Notes: generated by a model from the letters alone, not told the origin. A DNA stretch of 9,444 nt from Candidatus Parvarchaeota archaeon UBA446 (GCA_002503215.1 DARG01000032.1:1-9444); one strand, 5' to 3'. Shown: positions 1 through 6,131, counted from the first letter of the stretch. A program made the numbers and translations.

Positions 1-296
1 ACGCCATTAGGTGGTGGAGCACGGGCACGAATCCACTGGAGTGTACTGTTGCCTCCTATATCTCCTGTATCATATCCAAAATAATAATAAAATGTTGTTG
101 GAAATGCGATTGTTGCATTTGACGCACTCCCAATTAAAACATCATTACTAAATACATACTGGGCAGGGCTTGATGACCAATAAAGACCTAAAATACCTGT
201 TCCTGCCGTCCGCATAACCAAAAATCCCATCTTTTCAAGGTATTTCTTGACCTTATACTCGAATCTTCTGCCATTCACGTAGTTTTTATTTACCAT
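1..296 (-). CDS. Chimeric gene: Hjc-like resolvase N-terminus joined to surface-protein-like tail (partial, runs off the window)
   Basis: The frame is open from an ATG at 296 to the window edge (98 full codons). Residues 1-32 (MVNKNYVNGRRFEYKVKKYL, then EKMGFLVMRTAG) resemble the start of archaeal Hjc-type Holliday junction resolvases, basic nucleases that cut four-way junctions. The catalytic acidic residues that should follow never appear. From about residue 33 the sequence becomes Tyr/Ser/Asn-rich (YWSSSPAQYVF, FYYYFGYDTG) and ends in WIRARAPPPNG, which recalls the tail of archaeal DUF2341/LamG-type surface proteins. The join is near position 200 and stays in frame. The start is supported by AAAGGA just upstream and by TAATG overlap with the preceding gene; an in-frame TAA lies five codons upstream. 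It is either a real recombination product or an assembly chimera. No nuclease function should be assumed. Family assignments are from recalled motifs. Confidence 0.6.
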   Translation of the reverse strand, partial: MVNKNYVNGRRFEYKVKKYLEKMGFLVMRTAGTGILGLYWSSSPAQYVFSNDVLIGSASNATIAFPTTFYYYFGYDTGDIGGNSTLQWIRARAPPPNG

Positions 297-442
297 TATT
301 CCTTTGTATTAAATTTCCGTATATCCCGTATGTTGGGAGAGGAGTCTTTATACGGCGTATGCTTATCGCACACTGCCCAACTCACCCCGCTAACCAATTC
401 TATCGTGTTGATGGCTTCTGATTTGCAATATCTACATTCCAT
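296..442 (-). CDS. 48-aa microprotein with a CxxC...CxxH zinc-knuckle pattern
   Basis: This is a short gene starting at ATG 442 and ending in TAA at 298-296. It begins MECRYCKSEA and carries VCDKH near the middle, so Cys3, Cys6, Cys25 and His28 could bind one zinc ion. A strong Shine-Dalgarno-like GAGGGGTGA lies just before the start. The start lies 4 bases inside the end of the preceding 33-aa gene, and the stop overlaps the next start as TAATG. Small zinc-knuckle proteins of this kind are common in archaeal viruses and plasmids, where they often bind DNA or RNA, but I do not recognise this one. Coding status rests on the ribosome site, the overlaps and the paired Cys/His spacing. Confidence 0.62.
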   Translation of the reverse strand: MECRYCKSEAINTIELVSGVSWAVCDKHTPYKDSSPNIRDIRKFNTKE

Positions 443-444
443 GT

Positions 445-546
445 TCACCCCTCGCTTCCATCGGTTTCGATGCTTCGCTGGATACGCCTATACCTGTCGG
501 TCTGCTCGTAAGGCAGATCCTTATCTTCCTCACGCTCTGTTTCCAT
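445..546 (-). CDS. 33-aa charged microprotein, unknown
   Basis: This is a very small frame starting METEREEDKDLPYEQTDRY and ending DGSEG, stop TGA at 447-445. It is hydrophilic, with an acidic start and an arginine-rich middle (RYRRIQR), and has no membrane segment or cysteine. A GGAGG-type ribosome site (GCGGAGGCG) sits about 9 bases before the ATG, inside the end of the 43-aa gene, whose last 17 bases it overlaps. The next gene's ATG overlaps its own end by 4 bases. Existence is inferred from the coupled layout; function is unknown. Confidence 0.5.
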   Translation of the reverse strand: METEREEDKDLPYEQTDRYRRIQRSIETDGSEG

Positions 547-661
547 CGAATTTCGCCTCCGCTATCTTCCTCTCCTCCAAACAGATGTCGGAGAGATAAT
601 CCTGCAATTCCCGTCTTGTGCCAATAAATTTAAACTGCCCTTCTGCGACTTTCAGTTCCAT
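530..661 (-). CDS. 43-aa microprotein, unknown
   Basis: The ATG at 661-659 shares its A with the stop of the 127-aa gene (TAATG), a one-base overlap that suggests translational coupling. A strong Shine-Dalgarno AAGGAGGCG lies about 10 bases upstream inside that gene. The product begins MELKVAEGQFKFIGTRREL and ends AKFDGNRA, stop TGA at 532-530. It is charged and probably helical in its second half (LEERKIAEAKF), with one cysteine and no membrane segment. I do not recognise it. Its position in a chain of SD-led overlapping genes argues that it is translated. Confidence 0.58.
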   Translation of the reverse strand: MELKVAEGQFKFIGTRRELQDYLSDICLEERKIAEAKFDGNRA

Positions 662-1044
662 TACTTTTTCGCCTCCTTTTCGTCCCTAATCATCTGCATG
701 TGCGTAAGCTTCTGCAGTTCTATCCTTGCGGAGATATAGAAGCTGTGGCGTTCACGCATGACTTCGACTAAAAGCGTTGTCATGGCTTTATTGTCGGCTT
801 TGGTCTTGTCGTAGAATTTTGTCGCAATATCCCAGCTTTTGTAGATATTATCGAGGATAAACTCATCTTCTGTCAGTGTATGCTCTGGTTCTGGGGTTGT
901 AGGCATGGATTCTATTTTAAAACCTTTTTGTGGTTGTTCTTTTACGTTCCAGCCGCATTTTTTATGCTGCTGCCAAGACTGTGGTATGTATCCTTTACAA
1001 TTTGGGCATTGTTTCCAATTCTTTACTTTGCTTGTGTTTTCCAT
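661..1044 (-). CDS. 127-aa zinc-finger protein, first gene of the minus-strand chain
   Basis: The protein opens with a compact Cys/His module: WKQCPNCKGYIPQSWQQHKK followed by CGW gives Cys13, Cys16, His27 and Cys30, spaced like a one-zinc finger of the CPxC...IPxSWxxHxxCGW type that I recall from archaeal and archaeal-plasmid proteins. Residues 33-60 are a Pro/Glu-rich linker. Residues 60-125 look helical and charged (DNKAMTTLLVEVMRERHSFY, ending DEKEAKK). There is no membrane segment. The ATG at 1044 has GAGGGAG about 7 bases upstream. The stop overlaps the start of the next gene (TAATG), making this the head of a five-gene coupled operon. Nucleic-acid binding is a reasonable guess from the finger alone; no enzyme motif is visible. 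Confidence 0.75.
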   Translation of the reverse strand: MENTSKVKNWKQCPNCKGYIPQSWQQHKKCGWNVKEQPQKGFKIESMPTTPEPEHTLTEDEFILDNIYKSWDIATKFYDKTKADNKAMTTLLVEVMRERHSFYISARIELQKLTHMQMIRDEKEAKK

Positions 1045-1097
1045 ATTTTCTCCCTCAATCCGCTACAAAAGTATACTGTAGAAGTTTTGAGCAAAAA

Positions 1098-1125
1098 CGG
1101 CAGGCGTTCCCCAACGAACCTGCCG
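1098..1125. repeat. 11-bp interrupted hairpin at the element/MFS border
   Basis: The arms CGGCAGG (1098-1104) and CCTGCCG (1119-1125) are exact inverted copies. Inside them CGTT and AACG pair around a CCCC loop, with a two-base AA bulge. It is GC-rich in an AT-rich genome. It lies between the head of the minus-strand chain and the point (about 1131) where MFS-transporter sequence begins. It could be a transcription stop, a protein site or the edge of an inserted element; the sequence does not decide between these. Confidence 0.6.
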
Positions 1126-1130
1126 GGCAG

Positions 1131-1652
1131 AGTATTGGATTCGTGGCCACTACAATAGGTATGCTTTTTGGTGCTTTGACAATAGGTTACATAACCGACT
1201 TAAGAGGAAGAAAGTTCATGTATCTGTGGGATATGGTTATATTTATAGTATTCACTGCAGCAATCTCACTTTCTTTTAATTTCTGGTCTCTTTTCATCTT
1301 TAGATTGATTTTAGGTTTAGCGATAGGCGCAGATTACGCAATAGGCGCAACTATAATATCAGAGTTTACTCCAAAGAAATCAAGGGGGAAATTCCTTGCC
1401 AGCGATGGTCTTGCATGGTGGGTTGGCGCGGCAGTCGCGTTTGTAGTAGGCTATCTGCTTCTTAACGTGGGCGGAAGCGACATTTCTTGGCGTATAATGT
1501 TTGCAGTCGGTATAATCCCTGCCATAATCGTTCTTATACTTAGAAGAAAAGTTCCAGAATCGGCAAGATTGCAGGGAAAAGCCGTCGAAGAAAGCACGGC
1601 TAATATTCCGGCATTGCCGGAGGTTCATCATGGGAAAGTGGAAACTGATTAG
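1131..1652 (+). pseudogene. MFS transporter, N-terminal fragment (TM2-TM6), 5' end lost
   Basis: The frame reads as the N-terminal half of a major facilitator superfamily permease of the sugar-porter/metabolite symporter kind. TM2 starts at SIGFVATTIGMLFG and is followed by the loop 2-3 signature GYITDLRGRK (motif A). Helices TM3-TM6 follow, then RRKVPESAR, equivalent to the sugar-porter PESPR motif, ending at 1568. TM1 and the normal start are absent: upstream of about 1131 the open frame runs into the unrelated GC-rich block. The first in-frame ATG, at 1161, falls inside TM2. After PESAR the sequence (LQGKAVEESTANIPALPEV and on to the stop) no longer looks clearly like the family, and the frame stops at 1652. 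The C-terminal half follows at 1846. This is most likely a dead gene, or an assembly join. Confidence 0.75.
1607..1624 (+). promoter_or_regulatory. Palindrome overlapping a GGAGGT ribosome site
   Basis: TCCGGCA, T, TGCCGGA (1607-1621) is a perfect 15-base palindrome. As RNA it folds into a 6-bp stem with an ATT loop. Its right arm contains the first bases of the Shine-Dalgarno GGAGGT (1619-1624), which lies 5 bases before the ATG at 1630. Folding would therefore hide part of the ribosome site; as DNA it could be an operator. A second inverted repeat, AGCCGT/ACGGCT (1580-1585 and 1596-1601), lies just upstream. Confidence 0.5.
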
Positions 1653-1782
1653 CATCCTCGTAGTGATTTTAGTGATGGTAATTTCGATATTTATTTTGCC
1701 TATTCTTTTCATTCCGAGCTTGTTTATTTTGCTGTTTGTCGCTACAAGGAGAAATGCGATTTTATCGGGAAAACAAAACTAA
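1630..1782 (+). CDS. 50-aa membrane microprotein lying between the two MFS pieces
   Basis: The product begins MGKWKLISILVVILVMVISI and ends in the basic tail ATRRNAILSGKQN. Residues 5-37 are almost wholly hydrophobic, with prolines at 24 and 29, which fits one long membrane helix or a two-helix hairpin. The ribosome site GGAGGT lies 5 bases before the ATG, as strong as those in the left-hand gene chain and unlike the leaderless starts of most genes here. It overlaps the end of the MFS N-fragment frame by 23 bases in another frame. I do not recognise it. It sits in a GC-richer stretch (about 47% at 1601-1660) that seems to have entered the MFS gene. Confidence 0.6.
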   Translation: MGKWKLISILVVILVMVISIFILPILFIPSLFILLFVATRRNAILSGKQN

Positions 1783-1806
1783 GAAAAGCATAAAAGCGAG
1801 GAAAAC

Positions 1807-1814
1807 TTTAAATA
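1807..1814 (+). promoter_or_regulatory. TATA-type archaeal promoter for the MFS C-terminal half
   Basis: GAGGAAAAC followed by TTTAAATA fits a BRE plus TATA box. It lies about 35 bases before the ATG at 1846, predicting a start of transcription near 1836 and a leader of about 10 bases. It would let the C-terminal half be transcribed apart from the truncated N-terminal part. Confidence 0.55.
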
Positions 1815-1845
1815 GGTATGGTTGAATTGGGGTATAACGTAATAA

Positions 1846-2514
1846 ATGCGGAAGCCGGAGCAGGAGAAGGCTTCTTTTCGTTTGCTATTTGACAAGAAAT
1901 ATATAAAGTACACGATTTATTTCGGTTTAGCTTGGTTCTTTTATGATGTCGCATTTTATGGTATAGGGCTGTTTACACCAACTATATTAATTTTGTTTGG
2001 ATTAAGTCACTCTCTTTCAATTCTAGGATCAGCAATATTCTCTTCCGTAGCGATATTGGGTTCAATTTTATGCATCCTTACTGTAGATAGATGGGGCAGG
2101 AAGCCTGTTACAGTATTAGGATTCGTGGGTATGTTCTTTTCATTACTAGTGCTTTCATTGATGGCTATGCACTATCCTAAAGACGCATTTACCACAGGTA
2201 TTATCGGAGCAGTTATAATAGCAATGTATCTTATATTTGAGTTAACACAGTCTTGGGGTTTCGGAAGCACAGACTTCGTCTATGGACAGGAGCTTTTCCC
2301 AACTTCTATACGTGCTACTGGACAGGGATGGGGTACTTCTATAAGTAGGATAGGAGCCATACTTGGTCTTACAACATTTCCAACTATAGTCGCATTATAT
2401 GGCCTTGGTTATGGTCTGTTATTCTTTGCAATAGCCGGTCTTATAGGATTATTCCTTACAATATTCATGGCACCGGAAACAAAATCAAAATCACTCGAAG
2501 AACTTACAGAATAA
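1846..2514 (+). CDS. MFS transporter, C-terminal half (TM7-TM12)
   Basis: This is a 222-aa product carrying the second half of a sugar-porter-type MFS permease. It begins with the cytoplasmic linker (EKASFRLLFDKKYIK), then TM7 (FGLAWFFYDVAFYGIGLFTP) and TM8, the loop 8-9 signature DRWGRKP, TM9-TM12, and the family's C-terminal motif PETKSKSLEEL. Full family members have about 400-480 residues and twelve helices, so this is half a protein. A TAA codon lies immediately before the ATG, so no reading-through from the N-terminal piece is possible in this frame. Own promoter and start mean it may be translated, but a lone half is not expected to transport. The metallo-hydrolase gene follows after 5 bases. 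The substrate cannot be read from the sequence. Confidence 0.8.
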   Translation: MRKPEQEKASFRLLFDKKYIKYTIYFGLAWFFYDVAFYGIGLFTPTILILFGLSHSLSILGSAIFSSVAILGSILCILTVDRWGRKPVTVLGFVGMFFSLLVLSLMAMHYPKDAFTTGIIGAVIIAMYLIFELTQSWGFGSTDFVYGQELFPTSIRATGQGWGTSISRIGAILGLTTFPTIVALYGLGYGLLFFAIAGLIGLFLTIFMAPETKSKSLEELTE

Positions 2515-2519
2515 TTTCG

Positions 2520-3242
2520 ATGTACATCAAATTTTTAGGAATATGGAGCTCTAATATAATTAAGGGCCAGAGAAACGTCTCCTTTGTGCTTGATGATAAG
2601 ATAGCATTTGATTTTGGACCGCATTCTCTCGAATCTCTTCTTGAAATGGGAATAGACCCTCTAAAAATAAAATTTTTATTGATAACGCACATGCATCTGG
2701 ATCACTATTCAGGTATAGCAGAACTGCTTTGGTATAGGTCCATACACAACGCAAAAACACCATTAATGGTTTTCGGGCCAAAAGGCATAAAGAATAATAC
2801 GGCCAGATTGATGGAAGATCTTAAGACTCCAAGGTTATGGTCCAAACAAGTATATAATAACGTAAAATATATCGAAGATAAAAGTAACAGTTTCGTACAA
2901 GTATTTCCCGCCCATCATTTAATCCCAGATAACGGATACAGGGTTGAATACAAAGGAAAAACCATATTTTATTCAGGAGATACGGCTTATTCCAAGAATG
3001 TAGTAAAAGGAGCTGCTGGCGTTGATATTCTGTTCCATGAAATGACATACACCGATAAGGATAAAGAAGCAGCCGATTTATGGAGACATTCTACATACAG
3101 TTCAACGCTTAAAGTATTTGAGGAAAGTCATGCAAAGAAGCTAGTTCCTGTGCACCTTACCGTTGCTTCGGCATTGGCCGTTAAAAAATTATCAATAACA
3201 GACAAAAGAGTGATTTTTCCCGGAAAAACTATAAAATTGTGA
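2520..3242 (+). CDS. Metallo-beta-lactamase-fold hydrolase, RNase Z-like
   Basis: This 240-aa cytoplasmic protein has the full metal-binding set of the fold: HMHLDH (His57, His59, Asp61, His62), the pair His132-His133 in PAHH, Asp154 in YSGDTAYS, and His212 in VPVHLT. HEMTY at 173-177 and His190 in RHSTYSS match the layout of the RNase Z (tRNA 3'-processing endonuclease) branch, where a HEATx and GHST pair occurs. At 240 residues it is shorter than typical archaeal RNase Z (about 300), and I do not see a clear flexible exosite arm, so it could instead be a related phosphodiesterase or lactonase. It starts 5 bases after the MFS C-terminal half with no strong ribosome site, implying co-transcription with it. 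The fold is secure; the exact substrate is not. Confidence 0.85.
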   Translation: MYIKFLGIWSSNIIKGQRNVSFVLDDKIAFDFGPHSLESLLEMGIDPLKIKFLLITHMHLDHYSGIAELLWYRSIHNAKTPLMVFGPKGIKNNTARLMEDLKTPRLWSKQVYNNVKYIEDKSNSFVQVFPAHHLIPDNGYRVEYKGKTIFYSGDTAYSKNVVKGAAGVDILFHEMTYTDKDKEAADLWRHSTYSSTLKVFEESHAKKLVPVHLTVASALAVKKLSITDKRVIFPGKTIKL

Positions 3243-3246
3243 AAAA

Positions 3247-3254
3247 GATAAATA
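3247..3254 (+). promoter_or_regulatory. Candidate promoter of the cyd operon
   Basis: GATAAATA is centred about 26 bases before the cydA ATG at 3276, the spacing expected for a leaderless archaeal transcript. The ATG at 3271 reads directly into TAA, so 3276 is the working start. The box is only a moderate match. Confidence 0.45.
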
Positions 3255-3275
3255 CTACTAAAATTAATTAATGTA

Positions 3276-4691
3276 ATGGTTAATCTTGTCCTATTCGATG
3301 CAGGGTTAATGGGCTATTCACTTGCAGTCCATATTCTACTTGTTTCTGTAGGAATGACACTTCCGATAATAATGGGCATATCCGAATACATCTCCATAAA
3401 ATACAAGAGCAAGATGTACGACGTGCTTGCAAAGAGACTTGCAACGGCACTGATAATATTTTTCGGTATCGGTACTGCTAGCGGTGTAGTAGTCGCCGTG
3501 GAGCTTTTCGTACTATGGCCAAAATTCATATCCTTGCTTGGACAAGTCGGTCTGCTTCCACTTTATATGGAAGTATTTGCTTTCTTCACAGAAGCAGTTT
3601 TATTGGGTGTTTACATTTACTTTTGGAATAAATTTAAGAATAGGATGAGGCACTGGATATTATCAGTTTTTATTTCAATAGGAGCTGTAATGTCAGGAGT
3701 TTTCATAACGATGATAAACGCGTTCATGAACACGCCTAAGGGTTTCAATATACCATATTACCTAAGTACTGGGAAAGTAATCAATGTCAATCCTTTTGCG
3801 GTGCTTAATACCCCTACGACGTGGGTTGAGATAGGGCACGTAATAGGCTCTACCATATTTACAGGTTCTGCTTTATTCCTTGCATATTTTGCGTATAAGC
3901 TACTTAAAACAAAAGGTATAGAGAGGGATTTCTACAAAAAAGCAGCGAAAATCTGTGCAGCAATACTGATAATCGCAATTATACTGACTGTTATAATAGG
4001 TATTCAGTCGATAACAAATCTGATGGTCTACCAACCGGAAAAGTTTGCTGCGCTCGAGATGAACTTCAATTCAGGACCACACATAGCTGAAACAATTGGT
4101 GGTTTCCTTGTAAACAACAAAACTGTAGATGCAATTTCAATTCCAGGTCTTATGAGTTTTCTAGCTACATTTAAATTCAACGGTGTTATAGCCGCAAACG
4201 ATTCACTAGCAGCGTATCCTCCAAGTACGTGGCCGCCTGTATCCGTCGTTCATAACACTTTTGACATAATGGTAGGTCTAGGTACGCTTATAGGACTTAT
4301 AATGATAATCTTTTTAGTGATATGGATACTTAATGTTGGAAATATCAAAAGAAGGCTTTCTTCAGGGAAAAGTATGAGAAAGTTGTTATCCCATAAAATA
4401 TTCTCGGATCCGTTTGATAACCCGCTTGTGTTGAAAGTCCTTATAATAATCGGAGCACTGTCGGTATTCTTAATAGAAGACGGATGGGTAACCGATGAAG
4501 TGGGTAGACAGCCTTGGATAATTTACAACGTAATGACTGTAGCACAATCCGCTAATACCTCTCCGACCGTTATCCCTGTCGGAATAGCCATAATAATTTT
4601 CTACATAGCAGTTATTCCATTGACTATATACTTTGTAAGGAAAGTCCTGAAAAACCGGGACCTTAACAACGAACTTGGTGGTAAACGATGA
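3276..4691 (+). CDS. cydA: Cytochrome bd ubiquinol oxidase subunit I
   Basis: CydA is the quinol-oxidising, heme-bearing subunit of the bd oxidase, a membrane enzyme that reduces oxygen to water. The 471-aa product has about nine membrane helices. His19 (SLAVHILL) matches the heme ligand His19 of E. coli, supporting this start. His188 (IGHVIGS) corresponds to heme b558 ligand His186. YQPEKFAALE gives Lys256 and Glu261 of the quinol loop, which is of the short type. Met332 (IMVGLG) corresponds to Met393, and GRQPW near 430 is the family signature. Glu99 and Glu106 stand in for the E. coli pair Glu99/Glu107, one residue closer together. Asp330 stands where I recall an arginine (Arg391). cydB follows with an ATGA overlap. 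Identification is firm; the ligand differences rest on alignment from memory. Confidence 0.95.
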   Translation: MVNLVLFDAGLMGYSLAVHILLVSVGMTLPIIMGISEYISIKYKSKMYDVLAKRLATALIIFFGIGTASGVVVAVELFVLWPKFISLLGQVGLLPLYMEVFAFFTEAVLLGVYIYFWNKFKNRMRHWILSVFISIGAVMSGVFITMINAFMNTPKGFNIPYYLSTGKVINVNPFAVLNTPTTWVEIGHVIGSTIFTGSALFLAYFAYKLLKTKGIERDFYKKAAKICAAILIIAIILTVIIGIQSITNLMVYQPEKFAALEMNFNSGPHIAETIGGFLVNNKTVDAISIPGLMSFLATFKFNGVIAANDSLAAYPPSTWPPVSVVHNTFDIMVGLGTLIGLIMIIFLVIWILNVGNIKRRLSSGKSMRKLLSHKIFSDPFDNPLVLKVLIIIGALSVFLIEDGWVTDEVGRQPWIIYNVMTVAQSANTSPTVIPVGIAIIIFYIAVIPLTIYFVRKVLKNRDLNNELGGKR

Positions 4692-5728
4692 ATACTTACA
4701 TAACTATAAACTATGTAATATTGGGTGTGCTCTTTGCGTTTTTATTAGCCGAAGCTATGTCGGCCATGGCTTTTCTTTATGATAAAAAGAGTCTTCCCAA
4801 CGTTAAGAAATACTTGGATCCGATATGGGCCGTTGTAGGAACTTTCGCCGTTTTCTTTGTCGTAAACACGGAAGTGCTTTACCCTTCTATAATGCCAAAT
4901 ATAGATTATCTTTACGTTTTTCCGATACTTCTTGCTACGCTCCTTTTCATCGCAAGGAACATGCTTTTGGTGTTCTCAGAGTATATTTGGAAGAATTCAA
5001 AGTTCAGCCAGCTGCTCCTAGCTAGGGTATATTCATTGGTAAGCTTTGTTATAGTTATTATATTACTAGGGGTTTTCTTATCGATAATAACAGGATTGGG
5101 AGCCAACGCTTCTTTGAATTCATTCTCATTTTCTGCATTCGTTTCAAATTATTATTCAATTGGTTTTATAGCAGGTATATTGCTTATAGCCTTCGGCCTC
5201 ATGTTCGCTTTCTATAGGATAAAAAAACTGAAAGTACTTTCGCCGATTTCAACTATCTTAGGTCTGCTTATTTTCGTATTCTCCATGCATGGCTTAGGAC
5301 TTTATGTTAATTATATAACCTATATTCTGGCTGCAGCGGTAGCAGCTATTTCTGTAATGTATTTAATAACCGGAAAATCAAGAAGAGAAGCGATACTTGT
5401 AACGGCGTTTCTTTCGGTTTTATCAATAAACTTATTAAATTACGGAAAAGTTTTTGGAACTCGTTCTTTGAGCTCCTTTATAAATAATTCGGCAGTGAAT
5501 TCGGCAGGTCTTATAGTGACAATAATAGGCGGAATTTTACTTACACTCATGCTTGTTTTCTTTTTGTACATGTATAAACGGCCAGAACTCGAAACAGACT
5601 ATCAAAAAGATTATAAAGACGAGCAAAACCCCTTTTCAAATATAGGGATAGCAAACTTATATATAATGCCCAAGAATAATAAAGAGAATGGGAAAGAACA
5701 TAAGAAGAGGAAGAACAGGGTCCGTTAG
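4688..5728 (+). CDS. cydB: Cytochrome bd oxidase subunit II
   Basis: The 346-aa protein has about eight to nine hydrophobic helices and directly follows cydA, sharing ATGA; GGTGG lies upstream as a ribosome site. In bd oxidases subunit II binds no heme of its own in most lineages, but pairs with CydA and stabilises the complex. The sequence is divergent: the early FDLG-type motif of bacterial CydB is not evident (here AEAMSAMAFLYDKK), so the call leans on position, length and topology. The C-terminus is an unusually long hydrophilic tail from about residue 298 (KRPELETDYQ to KKRKNRVR), ending in a basic cluster in the cytoplasm. The last 41 bases overlap the next gene. No cydX-like small gene is seen nearby. 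Confidence 0.85.
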   Translation: MNTYITINYVILGVLFAFLLAEAMSAMAFLYDKKSLPNVKKYLDPIWAVVGTFAVFFVVNTEVLYPSIMPNIDYLYVFPILLATLLFIARNMLLVFSEYIWKNSKFSQLLLARVYSLVSFVIVIILLGVFLSIITGLGANASLNSFSFSAFVSNYYSIGFIAGILLIAFGLMFAFYRIKKLKVLSPISTILGLLIFVFSMHGLGLYVNYITYILAAAVAAISVMYLITGKSRREAILVTAFLSVLSINLLNYGKVFGTRSLSSFINNSAVNSAGLIVTIIGGILLTLMLVFFLYMYKRPELETDYQKDYKDEQNPFSNIGIANLYIMPKNNKENGKEHKKRKNRVR

Positions 5729-6128
5729 ATGCTCATCATGTGGCCAGATAACCAGAAGAGACAGGGCAGTTTATCTTTTCAGAGATGGTATAAAATCTTA
5801 TTACTGTCCAGACTGCGCTAAAAAAATCCACGGAAAGAAGCTTTATAAGGGAATGCCTAAATACGTAAAGAAAATCGGAACAAAGCGTGTTAGAAGAAAG
5901 TTCACTATTTTCCCGACGGAAGATTCAAATAACTCGGAAATGGCTTCAGACAGCGACGTCGACGAAAGCCAAATAAACCTAAGTGAAGAAAAAGAAGATT
6001 ACAGTGAAAACAAAGATGAAGTAACGGAACAAAACGATGACACACAGGATGAAACCGATGAGCAAGAAGAATCGGATGATAAAGAAGAGATCAGCGAAGA
6101 GAACAATTCAGAAAATGATGAGCAGTGA
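5688..6128 (+). CDS. Zinc-ribbon protein resembling ribosomal protein eS26, with a long acidic tail
   Basis: Residues 1-72 are strongly basic and contain a four-cysteine ribbon: VRCSSCGQ (Cys15, Cys18) and YYCPDCAKK (Cys40, Cys43). The order, a basic Gly-Arg start, RCSSCG, then RDRAV and YYCxxCA, recalls archaeal and eukaryotic ribosomal protein eS26, a small-subunit protein near the mRNA exit channel. From about residue 78 to 146 the protein turns into a disordered tail of Glu, Asp, Ser, Asn and Gln, which eS26 does not have as far as I know. The ATG at 5688 lies inside cydB (41-base overlap) and is needed to include the first cysteine pair. The exported glycoprotein gene follows after 3 bases. 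It could instead be another nucleic-acid-binding zinc ribbon; eS26 is a moderate-confidence call. Confidence 0.6.
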   Translation: MGKNIRRGRTGSVRCSSCGQITRRDRAVYLFRDGIKSYYCPDCAKKIHGKKLYKGMPKYVKKIGTKRVRRKFTIFPTEDSNNSEMASDSDVDESQINLSEEKEDYSENKDEVTEQNDDTQDETDEQEESDDKEEISEENNSENDEQ

Positions 6129-6131
6129 TCT

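Noticed and set aside
330..599. 89-codon plus-strand frame opposite the microgenes
   Set aside because: No family resemblance, and it lies antisense to the minus-strand chain, whose genes have ribosome sites and coupled overlaps.
1098..1125. Possible tRNA fragment (T-arm-like GGTTCG on the minus strand) as an integration site
   Set aside because: The stem and loop lengths do not fit a tRNA T-arm, and no acceptor, D or anticodon arm is visible around it.
880..1158. Plus-strand frames crossing from the element into the MFS region (92 aa, and the first 67 codons of the frame starting at 930)
   Set aside because: They are antisense to the 127-aa zinc-finger gene. Only the part after about 1131 reads as MFS protein, so the upstream part is chance open frame.
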